Shown: piece after piece, positions 20,364-30,142 of the stretch
Numbering within the stretch: position 1 is the first letter of the stretch
How the letters are laid out: the number at the start of each line of letters is the position of its first letter
Assembly: GCF_024347675.1 (NCBI RefSeq)
Contig: NZ_AP024881.1
Span: 62,001 to 126,000, forward strand
Length of the DNA stretch: 64,000 nucleotides
Reading direction: 5' to 3'
Origin: Vibrio ishigakensis
GTDB lineage: Bacteria > Pseudomonadota > Gammaproteobacteria > Enterobacterales > Vibrionaceae
Program-made: the position numbers and the translations under genes
Notes under the pieces: model-generated
Told to the model about the DNA's origin: nothing
Database searches by the model: none
What the model saw: the letters and a program-made list of their open reading frames with translations, nothing else

Positions 20364-21011
20364 ATGACTAAACCTATGATCCAAATCGCTCTAGACCAAA
20401 CCAACCTACCTGCGGCGATTGAAGTAGCGAAAAATGTAGAGAGCTTTGTTGATGTAATCGAGGTGGGCACGATTCTGGCGTTTGCCGACGGCATGAATGC
20501 GGTATCTACCCTGCGCAAGAACCACCCTGACCATATCCTAGTGTGTGATATGAAGACCACAGATGGTGGCGCAATCTTGTCGCGCATGGCGTTCGAGGCC
20601 GGCGCAAACTGGATTACGGTTTCAGCCGCTGCGCATATCGCCACTATCGAGGCGTGTAAGAAGGTAGCAGACGAGTTTGGTGGTGAAATCCAGATTGAGA
20701 TCTATGGCAACTGGACACTAGAAGACGCTCAGGCTTGGGTTGATCTGGGAGTTAAGCAGGCTATCTACCACAGATCTCGTGACGCGGAACTGGCGGGCGT
20801 GGGTTGGACCCAGGCTGACCTTCATAAGATGCGCGCTCTGTCTGAGTTGGGTATCGAGCTATCAATCACAGGTGGCATAGTGCCGGAAGACATCTACTTG
20901 TTTGAGGGCATTAATGCCAAGACCTTTATCGCTGGCCGTGCATTGGCAGGTGAGAAGGGTAAGCAGACTGCAGAGGCTCTTAAAGCGCAGATCGATCGCT
21001 TCTGGAACTGA
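20364..21011 (+). CDS. ulaD: 3-keto-L-gulonate-6-phosphate decarboxylase UlaD
   Basis: An OMP decarboxylase-suprafamily enzyme that decarboxylates 3-keto-L-gulonate-6-phosphate to L-xylulose-5-phosphate. The Asp-Lys-Asp catalytic pattern is seen in CDMKTTDGG, with QIALDQTNLPAA at the N-terminus and a GGIVPED phosphate-binding loop near the C-terminus. Length is 215 aa (E. coli 216). The start at 20364 is chosen because AAAGGA lies about 8 bases upstream and the N-terminus then matches the family. Confidence 0.93.
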   Translation: MTKPMIQIALDQTNLPAAIEVAKNVESFVDVIEVGTILAFADGMNAVSTLRKNHPDHILVCDMKTTDGGAILSRMAFEAGANWITVSAAAHIATIEACKKVADEFGGEIQIEIYGNWTLEDAQAWVDLGVKQAIYHRSRDAELAGVGWTQADLHKMRALSELGIELSITGGIVPEDIYLFEGINAKTFIAGRALAGEKGKQTAEALKAQIDRFWN

Positions 21012-21022
21012 TTGGAGTCTGT

Positions 21023-21901
21023 ATGTATCAAAACCTACAAAGACATCGAGTGGGCCTGTATGAAAAGGCCCTCCCCAATGAGCTGAGTTGGGAAGAGAAG
21101 TTTGAGACCGCTAAAGAGCTTGGCTTCGATTTTCTAGAGATCTCTGTTGATGAATCCGATGAGCGCCGCAGCCGATTGGATTGGGATGATGAAACAATCT
21201 ATTCATTGCGCAGGCTGTGTGAGAAGTACGAACTGCCATTGCAGTCCATGTGCCTGAGCGCACACCGTAAATTCCCATTTGGTTCACTAAACCCTGAGAC
21301 TCATAAGCAAGCCTATATCCATATGGAGAAGGCGATTGCATTGGCCTATAAGCTGGGTATTCGCAATATCCAATTAGCGGGCTACGACGTCTACTATGAG
21401 CCAAAGAGCGAGGAGACCCATCAACGCTTTATCCAAGGCATGAAAGATGCGGCCAAGATGGCAGAGCGTGCCGGCATCATGCTCTCGGTTGAGATCATGG
21501 ATACCGACTATCTCAATTCCTTGAGTAAGTTTGAGGTGCTGAATCGTGAGGTAAATTCTCCGTTTTTCACCGCCTATCCAGATGTGGGCAATATCTCAGG
21601 CTGGAATTACGACATAGTGACTGAGCTAAAGCTAAGTAAACCACACATTACGCAGATCCATCTGAAGGATACCTACAAGGTGACCGCTGATTACAAAGGG
21701 CAGTTTAGAGACCTAGTGATCGGTGAGGGTGAAGTGGACTTCAATGCCATCTTCGACACCCTGAAGCAGACCGAATGTGTGGTGCCCTTGGTGATTGAGA
21801 TGTGGGCGCAGGATGAAAACTGGAAGCAGAACATTCGTATCGCTCAGACTCGTTTGAATCAGGCATGCGACCATGCTGGATTGCCACAACTCTTTGATTA
21901 A
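21023..21901 (+). CDS. ulaE: L-xylulose-5-phosphate 3-epimerase UlaE
   Basis: A TIM-barrel isomerase that converts L-xylulose-5-phosphate to L-ribulose-5-phosphate. Family blocks include [56 protein letters not shown] and QIHLKDTYK. The metal-binding Glu, Asp and His residues in these blocks are present. Length is 292 aa (E. coli 284). It is 11 bases downstream of ulaD. Confidence 0.94.
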   Translation: MYQNLQRHRVGLYEKALPNELSWEEKFETAKELGFDFLEISVDESDERRSRLDWDDETIYSLRRLCEKYELPLQSMCLSAHRKFPFGSLNPETHKQAYIHMEKAIALAYKLGIRNIQLAGYDVYYEPKSEETHQRFIQGMKDAAKMAERAGIMLSVEIMDTDYLNSLSKFEVLNREVNSPFFTAYPDVGNISGWNYDIVTELKLSKPHITQIHLKDTYKVTADYKGQFRDLVIGEGEVDFNAIFDTLKQTECVVPLVIEMWAQDENWKQNIRIAQTRLNQACDHAGLPQLFD

Positions 21902-21926
21902 ACGCCGCTCCTAAGTTGGCAAACCT

Positions 21927-21961
21927 AAGTGCAATGCATCCCCCCTGTGTTGCACTTTTTT
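21927..21961 (+). terminator. Terminator-like hairpin between ulaE and the rpe-like gene
   Basis: AAGTGCAA (21927-21934) pairs with TTGCACTT (21950-21957) over a 15-base loop, followed by T6. It would end or attenuate the ula transcript ahead of the last gene. Confidence 0.65.
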
Positions 21962-21981
21962 CATTCTATGGCCGTGACAAT

Positions 21982-22647
21982 ATGAAAAACTTTTTAATTG
22001 CTCCATCTATACTCTCCGCAGATCTTGCAAACCTTGGTGCCGATGTACAAAAGGCTTTAGATGCGGGTGCTGACCTTATTCATTTCGATGTAATGGACAA
22101 TCACTATGTTCCTAATCTGACCTTTGGTGCACCCGTGTGCCAAGCGCTTCGAGATTACGGCATTACCGCTCCCATCGATGTTCATTTGATGGCAAAACCT
22201 GTAGATGCCCTGATTGAGCAGTTTGCCAATGCTGGAGCCAGTTATATCTCGTTTCATGCCGAGGCGAGCGAACATATCGACCGCTCCATACAGCTGATCA
22301 AACAGCATGGATGCAAGGCTGGTCTGGTGTTGAATCCAGCTACCCCTTTGAGTGTATTGGACTATGTGATTGATAAGCTTGACCTTATCTTGGTGATGTC
22401 AGTAAACCCAGGCTTTGGTGGTCAGGCATTTATTCCAAGCTCTCTGGATAAGCTCACAGAGATCCGAAAGCGCATAGATGCTTCGGGCAGGAAGATACTG
22501 CTGCAGGTAGATGGTGGGGTAAAGATTAACAATATCAGGCAGATAGCCGAGGCTGGTGCGGACGTATTTGTGGCAGGCTCTGCAATCTTCGATAGCACGG
22601 ATTATCGAACGACTATCGACGTGATGAGAACAGAGCTTGCGAGCTAG
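21982..22647 (+). CDS. Ribulose-phosphate 3-epimerase (Rpe-like) in the ula locus
   Basis: Interconverts D-ribulose-5-phosphate and D-xylulose-5-phosphate. Family motifs are [51 protein letters not shown] and VAGSAIF. Length is 221 aa (E. coli Rpe 225). The start at 21982 matches the family N-terminus; upstream codons overlap the hairpin. There is no strong ribosome-binding site. The divergence from typical Rpe and the location suggest a pathway-specific paralogue, although whether another rpe exists cannot be seen here. Confidence 0.88.
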   Translation: MKNFLIAPSILSADLANLGADVQKALDAGADLIHFDVMDNHYVPNLTFGAPVCQALRDYGITAPIDVHLMAKPVDALIEQFANAGASYISFHAEASEHIDRSIQLIKQHGCKAGLVLNPATPLSVLDYVIDKLDLILVMSVNPGFGGQAFIPSSLDKLTEIRKRIDASGRKILLQVDGGVKINNIRQIAEAGADVFVAGSAIFDSTDYRTTIDVMRTELAS

Positions 22648-22653
22648 TACTGA

Positions 22654-22863
22654 CTAAACGGCAATGGTGACTTTATCGCCGCCGACTTCGGCGATCTCTA
22701 GCAGGGTATCCATATGATATTTCTTGCGAATAGTGATGGTGTGGCCGTTTGAAGTGACCAGTTTTACGATCTCAAGAACGTCCTTAGGGTGAAGTGATGA
22801 GTCTTTGGCGATCTCGATGTTTACACCAAGTTGAGCCAATTTGATTACGTCTGAAGAGTGCAT
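22654..22863 (-). CDS. Hypothetical 69-aa protein made of three helix-strand repeats
   Basis: No function is recognised. The whole protein is three copies of one unit: a short amphipathic helix (DVIKLAQLG, DVLEIVKLV, TLLEIAEVG), then a beta strand (VNIEIA, HTITIR, KVTIAV). There is no signal peptide or membrane segment. It is convergent with the rpe-like gene, 6 bases from its stop, and lies upstream of a 429-base gap. The regular repeat, in-frame start and stop, and neat placement argue that it is a real gene. Confidence 0.6.
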   Translation of the reverse strand: MHSSDVIKLAQLGVNIEIAKDSSLHPKDVLEIVKLVTSNGHTITIRKKYHMDTLLEIAEVGGDKVTIAV

Positions 22864-23292
22864 AGTAATAATGTTTCCATGTTAGCAATCCGCGCACTAT
22901 ATCACCGCAGTGTTTGATTCGACCAATATTGGCCGTTCATTCTGTGATTGGTAATAGTTTGGATAAGTGTCTGATTGCACTTGTAACATTGAGTTACATT
23001 TCTGGTTAAATGTTGCGTTTCCGAGAACAGAGCTCACTCAGTTATAAATAAAAGCGGGATAACTTGGTTGATTTTTATACATAAATGTCAGCTATATCGG
23101 TATTGGGTTTTGTGGGGTTTGAGCGACAAGATCTCAGTCTATACAAGTGGTTGGCGTTGAATTTGCCATAGATTATGCGTATTCTGCGGCATCCCTTATC
23201 TTGAGCCAGACAAGCACAAGGGGGGATTCTGTCACCGAAATAGAGGGATTTATGGGGCAGTGATTTCTTAACCTAGTATCGCAGTTTGAGTT
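22864..23292. other. Intergenic region before the HMG-CoA reductase gene
   Basis: 429 bases with no convincing gene. It includes the palindrome CCAATATTGG (22923-22932) near the start of the small leftward gene. No clear terminator, riboswitch or strong sigma-70 promoter was identified for the rightward gene. Confidence 0.5.
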
Positions 23293-24555
23293 ATGCCCAA
23301 GTTAAATCTACATCAGAACGAACATCCTTCTACCTTGCGTGACCACCTTGATGACGCAATTGATAATGAATTGTTACGTCCGCATTTCGAGAAGCCAAGC
23401 CGTAAGATCACCAAGAGCCCTTACCTAACGGATAAGAATGTCTCTAAGCGCTGGAAAGAGCTAAATCAGCCAGAGGTGCAGAGTCAACTTCTAGATTCTC
23501 ATACCCAGTCGCAGATGGATGCATACAGCAAGAACATCGAACACTTTATCGGTACGGTGAAGGTGCCTGTAGGCGTTGCCGGACCGCTGCGTATTAATGG
23601 TTTATTCGCTAAAGACGATTTCTTAATCCCACTGGCTACCTCAGAGGCTGCGCTGGTGGCTTCTTATAACCGTGGCTCACAGCTTTTAACTGCTAGCGGC
23701 GGTGCATCTGCCATGCTGCTTAACGAGGGTGTGACTCGAACGCCGGTTTTTGCCTTTAACAGCTTGATCCTCGCGGGTCAGTTCGTTGCTTGGGCGGTAA
23801 CTCAGTATTCGCATTTTAGAGAAGTCGCAGAATCTACAACCTCCCACGGTAAGCTGAAAGATATCAGCGTAAACATCGAGGGTAACCATGTTTACTTGGT
23901 GTTTGAATTTCTGACTGGCGATGCCTCGGGACAGAACATGGTGACTATCGCTACCAATGCCGTGTTTGAGTACATAATGCAAAACTCGCCGATAGAGCCT
24001 GAATATGCCTTCCTTGATGGCAACCTCTCTGGTGACAAAAAGGCCAATGCTCATACCCTGCGCGGTGTGCGTGGTAAGAAGGTGACTGCCGAAGCGCATA
24101 TCCCAGCGGAACTGGTTGAGAAATACCTACACACTACCCCAGAGAAGATGATGCAGTTTGCTCAGATGAGCACAGTAGGTGGCACCCTAAGCGGCACTAT
24201 CGGTATCAATGCACACTATGCGAATGCGCTAGCGGCTTTGTATATCGCTTGTGGTCAGGATGCGGCGTGCGTAGCGGAATCTGCGGTGGGTATGACTCGC
24301 CTTGAAGTAAGTAAAACTGGTGATCTGTACGCTAGCGTGACCCTGCCTAACCTTATGGTAGGTACAGTCGGTGGTGGTACTGGCCTTCCTAGCCAAAAAG
24401 CGTGTTTGGACCTCATGGGTCTGCATGGCGCGGGTAAGTCTCAGGCCTTGGCCGAAGTAGCCGCTTCTTTGTGTTTGGCGGGTGAGTTGTCTATTGTGGG
24501 TGCCTTCTGTGCTGGGCACTTTTCTCGTGCCCACCACAAACTTGCTCGCAAATAG
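23293..24555 (+). CDS. Hydroxymethylglutaryl-CoA reductase
   Basis: Reduces HMG-CoA to mevalonate, or the reverse, with a nicotinamide cofactor. Conserved blocks are VPVGVAGPL, ATSEAALVAS (catalytic Glu), GDASGQNM (catalytic Asp), LDGNLSGDKKAN (catalytic Lys), the nucleotide region VGGTLSG and TVGGGTGLPSQ, and a C-terminal His cluster (GHFSRAHHK). Length is 420 aa, about right for a catalytic domain without a membrane anchor. The sequence looks class I-like. No other mevalonate pathway gene is nearby, and vibrios are known to make isoprenoids by the MEP route, so its role is unclear and transfer from another lineage is plausible. Confidence 0.88.
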   Translation: MPKLNLHQNEHPSTLRDHLDDAIDNELLRPHFEKPSRKITKSPYLTDKNVSKRWKELNQPEVQSQLLDSHTQSQMDAYSKNIEHFIGTVKVPVGVAGPLRINGLFAKDDFLIPLATSEAALVASYNRGSQLLTASGGASAMLLNEGVTRTPVFAFNSLILAGQFVAWAVTQYSHFREVAESTTSHGKLKDISVNIEGNHVYLVFEFLTGDASGQNMVTIATNAVFEYIMQNSPIEPEYAFLDGNLSGDKKANAHTLRGVRGKKVTAEAHIPAELVEKYLHTTPEKMMQFAQMSTVGGTLSGTIGINAHYANALAALYIACGQDAACVAESAVGMTRLEVSKTGDLYASVTLPNLMVGTVGGGTGLPSQKACLDLMGLHGAGKSQALAEVAASLCLAGELSIVGAFCAGHFSRAHHKLARK

Positions 24556-25434
24556 TTAGCTCTTTCTTTTAAGCTGCTGGATCACTAGGCCGCTGACAAT
24601 CAGCACTAGGCCAAATAGGGTGGAGACATGAATGGTCTCCCCCAAGATCTGCCACAGTAATACCAATGAGATAAACGGTGAGATAAAGATAAGGTTGCTT
24701 ATTCTCGCCGTATTCTGAGTAGCCTTTAGCGCGCCCAACCAGAGCACAAAGGTAATCCCCATCTCAAATAGGCCAACATAGGTTACCGCAAGCCAACCCT
24801 TGCCTGAGATATCCCACGAACTTCCTTCCCAGATACACAGTGCTACGGCAAACGGCAGTGCAACTAAGAAGCCAAGCAGTACACCAATTACCGGATCTGC
24901 CTTGTTTTTGGTGTTCAATATCCAATATCCCGCCCATAGCAAGGTGGATAACAGAGCCAGACCAACCCCGAGTGGGCTTTCAAACTCCAATCCAAGAATA
25001 TTGCCCTGAGTGGCGATTACCACAACCCCAAAGTAACCGAGCGCACAGGCTATCCAGTCCTGAACTCGAATCTTTTGCCCTAGGAAAACCGCCGCCATCA
25101 GGGTTAGAGTGATTGCCCAGCTGTAGTTGATTGGCTGCGCCTGAGAAGCTGGCAATAGATCATAGGCTTTAAACAGTATCAGGTAATAGGCGAGGGGATT
25201 AATCAAGCCTAACGCTAAGTAATACATAGGGTTAGAGGTGAAGGTGCTCATAATAGAGCTTGTCTTACCTTGGAAATGACACACCAAAAACAGTGCAATG
25301 GCCGATACTAGGCTGGCGATGGTCAGCATTTGAATAGGGGTGAATTCAGCCAAAGTCAGCTTAAAGGCTGTGGCTACCGTAGACCATAGTAGGACGGCGC
25401 TAAGTCCGAGGGTAAGGGCTTTACGTTCGTTCAT
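24556..25434 (-). CDS. EamA/DMT-family transporter
   Basis: An inner-membrane protein of 292 aa with about ten hydrophobic segments and the two-fold EamA repeat (for example ALTLGLSAVLLWSTVATAFKLTL at the start of repeat one, and LGVGLALLSTLLWAGYWILN at the start of repeat two). Members export amino acids, nucleotides or other metabolites; the substrate cannot be deduced. It is convergent with the HMG-CoA reductase gene, with the two stops directly adjacent, and no terminator hairpin is seen between them. Confidence 0.85.
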   Translation of the reverse strand: MNERKALTLGLSAVLLWSTVATAFKLTLAEFTPIQMLTIASLVSAIALFLVCHFQGKTSSIMSTFTSNPMYYLALGLINPLAYYLILFKAYDLLPASQAQPINYSWAITLTLMAAVFLGQKIRVQDWIACALGYFGVVVIATQGNILGLEFESPLGVGLALLSTLLWAGYWILNTKNKADPVIGVLLGFLVALPFAVALCIWEGSSWDISGKGWLAVTYVGLFEMGITFVLWLGALKATQNTARISNLIFISPFISLVLLWQILGETIHVSTLFGLVLIVSGLVIQQLKRKS

Positions 25435-25640
25435 GAAACTGGATGTTTGAAAAGAGTGAGCATCAGTCTAGCGACTTTTATGTGCTTCACCAACAGTATT
25501 TATGTCACAGTTATGCCCCTTTCAAACAGCTGTGATATAAGTCAGCAAAGACAATTCACAATGTATAAAGTAAACTGCAACATTCTTGATAGATACTAGG
25601 CCGCGCGCCGGGTCTGAAGATTAAGTTTAGAGATGTAACA

Positions 25641-26420
25641 ATGGATATGAGCGGTAAAGAGCAAGGCAATCAAATCGATACTGAAACTACCCACTTTGGT
25701 TTCGAAACGGTAAAGAAAGAAGAAAAGGTGGCTAAGGTAGCAGAGGTATTCCACTCTGTTGCAGGTAAATACGATTTGATGAACGACCTGATGTCCGGTG
25801 GCATCCATCGTTTGTGGAAGCGCTTTACTATCGATTGCAGTGGCGCACGCCCTGGTCAGCGTATCCTAGACCTAGGTGGTGGTACTGGTGACCTTACCGC
25901 TAAGTTTTCTCGCATCGTCGGTGAAAAGGGTCACGTTATCCTTGCGGATATCAATAACTCTATGCTGAATGTGGGTCGCGATAAGCTTCGTGATATTGGC
26001 GTGGTTGGAAATGTTAACTACGTTCAGGCGAACGCTGAAGAACTGCCATTCCCAGACGATTATTTCGATTGCATCACTATCAGCTTCTGTCTGCGTAACG
26101 TAACCGACAAAGACAAGGCATTGCGCTCTATGTTCCGCGTGCTTAAGCCGGGCGGTCGTTTGTTGGTTCTGGAATTCTCAAAACCTATCCTAGATCCGCT
26201 ATCTAAGATTTACGATAACTACTCTTTCCATATCTTGCCTAAAATGGGCGAGTTGATTGCGAATGATGGTGACAGCTATCGTTATCTTGCAGAGTCTATC
26301 CGTATGCACCCTGACCAAGACACCTTGGAAGGTATGATGCAAGAGGCAGGCTTTGAGAACACCAACTACTACAACCTGACCGGTGGCATTGTTGCTTTGC
26401 ACCGTGGCTACAAATTCTAA
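25641..26420 (+). CDS. ubiE: Ubiquinone/menaquinone C-methyltransferase UbiE
   Basis: A SAM-dependent C-methyltransferase for 2-octaprenyl-6-methoxy-1,4-benzoquinol and demethylmenaquinol. Motifs are [17 protein letters not shown], the SAM loop [11 protein letters not shown], and the C-terminal [12 protein letters not shown]. Length is 259 aa (E. coli 251). It is the first gene of a rightward cluster ubiE-ubiJ-ubiB-tatA-tatB-tatC, the same order as in E. coli. The start is ATG; its upstream site is weak. Confidence 0.96.
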   Translation: MDMSGKEQGNQIDTETTHFGFETVKKEEKVAKVAEVFHSVAGKYDLMNDLMSGGIHRLWKRFTIDCSGARPGQRILDLGGGTGDLTAKFSRIVGEKGHVILADINNSMLNVGRDKLRDIGVVGNVNYVQANAEELPFPDDYFDCITISFCLRNVTDKDKALRSMFRVLKPGGRLLVLEFSKPILDPLSKIYDNYSFHILPKMGELIANDGDSYRYLAESIRMHPDQDTLEGMMQEAGFENTNYYNLTGGIVALHRGYKF

Positions 26421-26433
26421 TTAGGGACGTTTA

Positions 26434-27039
26434 ATGCCTTTTGATACCTTAGTGACAGCGGCTATCGAGACCTCATTCAATGCTCTGATTGCCCAGCAAC
26501 CTGCCAGTCAAAAGCAGTTAGCGCGCCTAAAAGGACGCATCGTTCGCCTTAATCTTAAAGAGCTGAATAAGAGCCTAATCTTCGTCTGCAGTCAGCAGGT
26601 GGATGTACTGGCGGCCTTTGAGGGTGAAGCCGATTGTGAGTTAACCCTGAGCATTACGGCCCTAAGAGATCTTCAGCAGCAAGCCAATATTAACGAGCTG
26701 TTTAAGCAAGATAAGCTGTCGGTGGCGGGTGATATGCAGATAGGTCAGCAGTTTGCGACCCTGATCCAGCTGAGCAAACCAGACTTTGCCGAGATACTGT
26801 CTCAATACATCGGCGACGTGGCGGCTCATACGCTAGTTACTGGGCTGAAGAACGGCTTTGATTTTGCTAAGGGGCGTGCTGAACGTCACCGTACCCATAT
26901 TGCGGGTGCTATTACTGAAGAGTGGAAGCTAGCACCGTCTCCATTGGCAGTGGCAGACTTTTGCGATCAAGTAGAAGAAGCTAACAAACAGCTTCGCCAA
27001 CTAGATCAGCGCCTGACGCGCTTGGTGGAGCAAGCATGA
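26434..27039 (+). CDS. ubiJ: Ubiquinone biosynthesis accessory factor UbiJ
   Basis: An accessory protein of the Ubi complex with an N-terminal SCP2 lipid-binding domain (about residues 15-120; for example [22 protein letters not shown]) and a C-terminal helical segment ([21 protein letters not shown]). Length is 201 aa (E. coli 201). It starts 13 bases after ubiE and its stop overlaps the ubiB start as ATGA, implying translational coupling. Confidence 0.93.
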   Translation: MPFDTLVTAAIETSFNALIAQQPASQKQLARLKGRIVRLNLKELNKSLIFVCSQQVDVLAAFEGEADCELTLSITALRDLQQQANINELFKQDKLSVAGDMQIGQQFATLIQLSKPDFAEILSQYIGDVAAHTLVTGLKNGFDFAKGRAERHRTHIAGAITEEWKLAPSPLAVADFCDQVEEANKQLRQLDQRLTRLVEQA

Positions 27040-28670
27040 CCCCAACCGAGCTAAAACGCCTCTATTACATCACTAAAGTGCAACTGGAATACGGCCTCGA
27101 TGAGCTGATTCCAGAGCACGAGCTAGCAAAGCTTCCAAAGCTGGCTAGAAAAGCGCTGTTTTGGATCAAGAACAAGCATCCCGAAAAGCCTTTGGGTGAG
27201 CGTATGCGCCTCGCCTTGCAGCAGCTTGGCCCAGTATGGATCAAGTTTGGACAGATGATGTCCACGCGCCGTGACCTTTTTCCTCCACATATCGCTGATC
27301 AGCTAGCTCTGCTGCAAGACAGAGTCGAACCCTTCGATGGTGCCCTAGCTAAACAGCAGATGGAAAAAGCCCTCGGTGGTCCGCTGGAAAACTGGTTTAA
27401 CAACTTTGATATCGAGCCTTTAGCTTCGGCCTCGATTGCGCAAGTGCACACCGCAGAGCTAAAAGAGTCTGGTCGAGAGATAGTGCTCAAGGTGATCCGT
27501 CCGGATATCTATCCGGTTATCAATGCCGATATTAAGCTGATGTACCGCATGGCGCGTATCGTGTCCAAGATGGTGCCAGAAGCACGTCGTCTTAAGCCTA
27601 TCGAGGTGGTTTCCGAGTATGAGAAAACCCTGCTCGATGAGCTGGATCTGCGCCGTGAAGCGGCTAATGCTATGCAACTGCGTCGCAACTTTGAGGGCAG
27701 TGAAGAGCTGTATGTTCCAGAAGTAATCAGCGACCTTAGCAGCAAGAACCTGATGGTCTCTGAGCGTATCTATGGCATTCAGGTATCCGATATCGAAGGC
27801 CTTGAGCGCAACGGCACTAACATGAAGCTACTGGCTGAGCGTGGAGTGACCGTTTTCTTTACTCAGGTGTTCCGCGATAGCTTCTTCCATGCGGATATGC
27901 ACCCGGGCAACGTATTCGTTCAATACGATCATCCTGAGAACCCTCAGTGGATCGGCTTGGATTGCGGCATCGTTGGCACGCTAAATGCGGACGACAAGCG
28001 CTATCTGGCGGAGAACTTCCTCGCCTTCTTTAATCGCGACTATTACAAGGTTGCACAACTGCATGTAGATTCGGGCTGGGTACCGGCTGATACCAATGTG
28101 CAGGAGTTTGAATTTGCGATTCGCATGGTGTGTGAGCCTATTTTTGCTAAACCATTGTGTGAAATTTCATTTGGGCACGTACTTCTTAATCTTTTTAACA
28201 CAGCAAGACGTTTTAATATGGAAGTGCAGCCACAGCTAGTATTGTTGCAAAAGACACTTCTCTACGTAGAAGGGTTAGGTAGACAGCTTTATCCACAGTT
28301 GGATCTATGGGCTACGGCTAAGCCATTCCTAGAAAAATGGATGGGTGAACAAGTAGGCCCTCAGGCGGTGATTAACTCGGTAAAAGAGCGTGCTCCGTTC
28401 TGGGCTGAGAAACTTCCTGAGTTACCTGAACTTTTGTACGATAATTTAAAGCATGGTAAGCAATTGACGCAGAAGGTGGATCACCTGTACCACGGGTACC
28501 GCCAAATAAAGCGTCAGCACGCAACAGGACAATTTTTGTTTGGAATAGGTGCGACATTTATCGTATGCTCGTCAATCCTATTCGTTAACAATAACTTGTT
28601 GATTTCAGCGGGAATTGGTGGCCTCGGAGCCTTAGCTTGGCTCATGAGTTGGTTCACTTACCGCAAATAA
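27036..28670 (+). CDS. ubiB: Ubiquinone biosynthesis ATPase/kinase-like protein UbiB
   Basis: An atypical ABC1/ADCK-family kinase-like ATPase needed for ubiquinone synthesis. It has the KxGQ motif ([11 protein letters not shown]), the Ala-rich loop ([13 protein letters not shown]), the invariant lysine (IVLKVIRP), the ExD region ([14 protein letters not shown]), the catalytic block FHADMHPGN and the metal-binding DCG. Two C-terminal membrane helices follow (about residues 495-540). Length is 544 aa (E. coli 546). Confidence 0.96.
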   Translation: MTPTELKRLYYITKVQLEYGLDELIPEHELAKLPKLARKALFWIKNKHPEKPLGERMRLALQQLGPVWIKFGQMMSTRRDLFPPHIADQLALLQDRVEPFDGALAKQQMEKALGGPLENWFNNFDIEPLASASIAQVHTAELKESGREIVLKVIRPDIYPVINADIKLMYRMARIVSKMVPEARRLKPIEVVSEYEKTLLDELDLRREAANAMQLRRNFEGSEELYVPEVISDLSSKNLMVSERIYGIQVSDIEGLERNGTNMKLLAERGVTVFFTQVFRDSFFHADMHPGNVFVQYDHPENPQWIGLDCGIVGTLNADDKRYLAENFLAFFNRDYYKVAQLHVDSGWVPADTNVQEFEFAIRMVCEPIFAKPLCEISFGHVLLNLFNTARRFNMEVQPQLVLLQKTLLYVEGLGRQLYPQLDLWATAKPFLEKWMGEQVGPQAVINSVKERAPFWAEKLPELPELLYDNLKHGKQLTQKVDHLYHGYRQIKRQHATGQFLFGIGATFIVCSSILFVNNNLLISAGIGGLGALAWLMSWFTYRK

Positions 28671-28700
28671 TTTTTGAATACTCACAGTTAGGAAAGAATC

Positions 28701-28943
28701 ATGGGTGGAATTAGTATTTGGCAACTGTTGATCATCGCAGTAATTGTGGTACTGCTTTTTGGTACCAAGAAACTTCGCGGTATCGGGGGCGATCTAGGTT
28801 CAGCAGTGAAAGGCTTCAAGAAAGCCATGTCAGATGAAGACGAGAAGAAAGACAAAGACGCAGACTTTGAGCAGAAAAACATTGCTCAGAAGAGCGAGTC
28901 TCAACCTGAATCTGAAAAGCAGAAAGAAAAAGAGCAGGCGTAA
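28701..28943 (+). CDS. tatA: Twin-arginine translocase subunit TatA
   Basis: Forms the size-variable pore of the Tat system for folded proteins. It has an N-terminal membrane helix ([22 protein letters not shown]), the conserved [14 protein letters not shown] hinge, an amphipathic helix ([11 protein letters not shown]) and an acidic/basic tail. Length is 80 aa (E. coli 89). It is separated from tatB by 3 bases. Confidence 0.96.
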   Translation: MGGISIWQLLIIAVIVVLLFGTKKLRGIGGDLGSAVKGFKKAMSDEDEKKDKDADFEQKNIAQKSESQPESEKQKEKEQA

Positions 28944-28946
28944 CCC

Positions 28947-29321
28947 GTGTTTGACATCGGTTTTTGGGAGCTGATACTCATCTCAATATTGGGATTGGTG
29001 GTGTTAGGCCCAGAGCGTCTTCCGGTTGCTATCCGCAGTGTGATGCGGTTCGTGAACTCAGCAAAATCTATGGCCAACAATGTGAAAGAAGAGTTGGACC
29101 ATGAGCTGAAGATTCAGGAGCTGCAAGAAAACCTTCGCAAGGCCGAGAAAATGGGCATGGAAGAGTTGGCACCGGATCTCAAGCAGTCGGTAGAAGAGTT
29201 GAAGCAAGCGGCGCAGAGTGTGCAACAGCCTTACAAGAAGGATGATGCTAGCAAAGGCTCTGAGTCGGTTAGCTCTCCCGCTGAGGCGCCTAAGGCCAAG
29301 AGTTCAGATACAGCTTCATAG
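28947..29321 (+). CDS. tatB: Twin-arginine translocase subunit TatB
   Basis: Part of the TatBC receptor for twin-arginine signal peptides. The membrane helix ([25 protein letters not shown]) includes the conserved Glu and the GPERLP hinge, followed by a long amphipathic helix and a Pro/Ser/Ala-rich tail. Length is 124 aa, shorter than E. coli TatB (171). It starts with GTG directly after tatA, so translational coupling to tatA is likely. Confidence 0.95.
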   Translation: MFDIGFWELILISILGLVVLGPERLPVAIRSVMRFVNSAKSMANNVKEELDHELKIQELQENLRKAEKMGMEELAPDLKQSVEELKQAAQSVQQPYKKDDASKGSESVSSPAEAPKAKSSDTAS

Positions 29322-29327
29322 CATTCG

Positions 29328-29348
29328 AGGGGCTCTACGCCCCTTTTT
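29328..29348 (+). terminator. Weak terminator-like hairpin between tatB and tatC
   Basis: GGGGC (29329-29333) pairs with GCCCC (29339-29343) over a 5-base loop, followed by T5. The stem is short, so it probably attenuates rather than stops transcription into tatC. Confidence 0.5.
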
Positions 29349-29365
29349 CGTAAATCGAGGTAGGT

Positions 29366-30115
29366 ATGTCTTCGGTTGATTCCAACCAACCCTTGATCAG
29401 TCATTTAATCGAACTGCGCACGCGCCTATTGCGCTCCATCAGTGCGGTGTTGGTTATCTTTATTGGCCTGATCTATTTTTCAAATCACATCTATGAGTTC
29501 GTGTCGGCGCCTTTGATTGATAGGCTGCCTGAGGGCGCAACCATGATAGCGACAGATGTAGCGTCGCCGTTTTTCACCCCACTTAAGCTGACCCTGATCA
29601 CCTCAGTGTTTATCGCTGTGCCTATGATCTTGTATCAGGTATGGGCATTCGTGGCGCCGGGTCTGTATAAGCATGAAAAGCGTCTAGTGATGCCGCTGAT
29701 GTTTTCAAGCTCACTGCTGTTCTATCTCGGTGTAGCCTTTGCTTATTATGTGGTGTTCCCACTGGTGTTTGGCTTCTTTACCGCCATCTCGCTAGGTGGG
29801 GTAGAGTTTGCGACCGACATCTCCAGCTATCTGGACTTTGTACTGGCGCTGTTCTTGGCATTCGGTATCGCCTTTGAGGTGCCGGTAGCCATTATCTTGC
29901 TGTGCTGGACCGGAGCAACGGATGTACAGTCGCTAAAGGCAAAGCGTCCCTATATCGTAGTGGCGGCGTTTGTTATCGGTATGCTTCTAACGCCACCTGA
30001 CATCATCTCGCAGACGCTACTGGCTATCCCTATGTGTTTGCTGTTTGAGGTAGGTCTGTTCTTTGCGCGCTTCTATACCAAGCCGGAAGAGAAAGAAGAA
30101 ACCGAACAGGAATAA
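29366..30115 (+). CDS. tatC: Twin-arginine translocase subunit TatC
   Basis: The six-helix core of the Tat receptor. Motifs are the N-terminal [15 protein letters not shown], the first periplasmic loop [34 protein letters not shown] and the FGIAFEVP helix. Length is 249 aa (E. coli 258). AGGTAGGT precedes the ATG. Confidence 0.96.
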   Translation: MSSVDSNQPLISHLIELRTRLLRSISAVLVIFIGLIYFSNHIYEFVSAPLIDRLPEGATMIATDVASPFFTPLKLTLITSVFIAVPMILYQVWAFVAPGLYKHEKRLVMPLMFSSSLLFYLGVAFAYYVVFPLVFGFFTAISLGGVEFATDISSYLDFVLALFLAFGIAFEVPVAIILLCWTGATDVQSLKAKRPYIVVAAFVIGMLLTPPDIISQTLLAIPMCLLFEVGLFFARFYTKPEEKEETEQE

Positions 30116-30116
30116 C

Positions 30117-30142
30117 AAAAAATCCCCAGATGGGGATTTTTT
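30117..30142. terminator. Bidirectional terminator, tatC / tatD-like gene
   Basis: A long stem (30117-30128 with 30131-30142) around TCCCC/GGGGA with flanking A and T runs. It lies between two convergent genes and overlaps the stop of the leftward one. Confidence 0.85.

Noticed and set aside
25531..25546. A CRP site before ubiE (TGTGA-N6-TCAGC)
   Set aside because: Only one half fits well, and there is no supporting spacing to a clear promoter.
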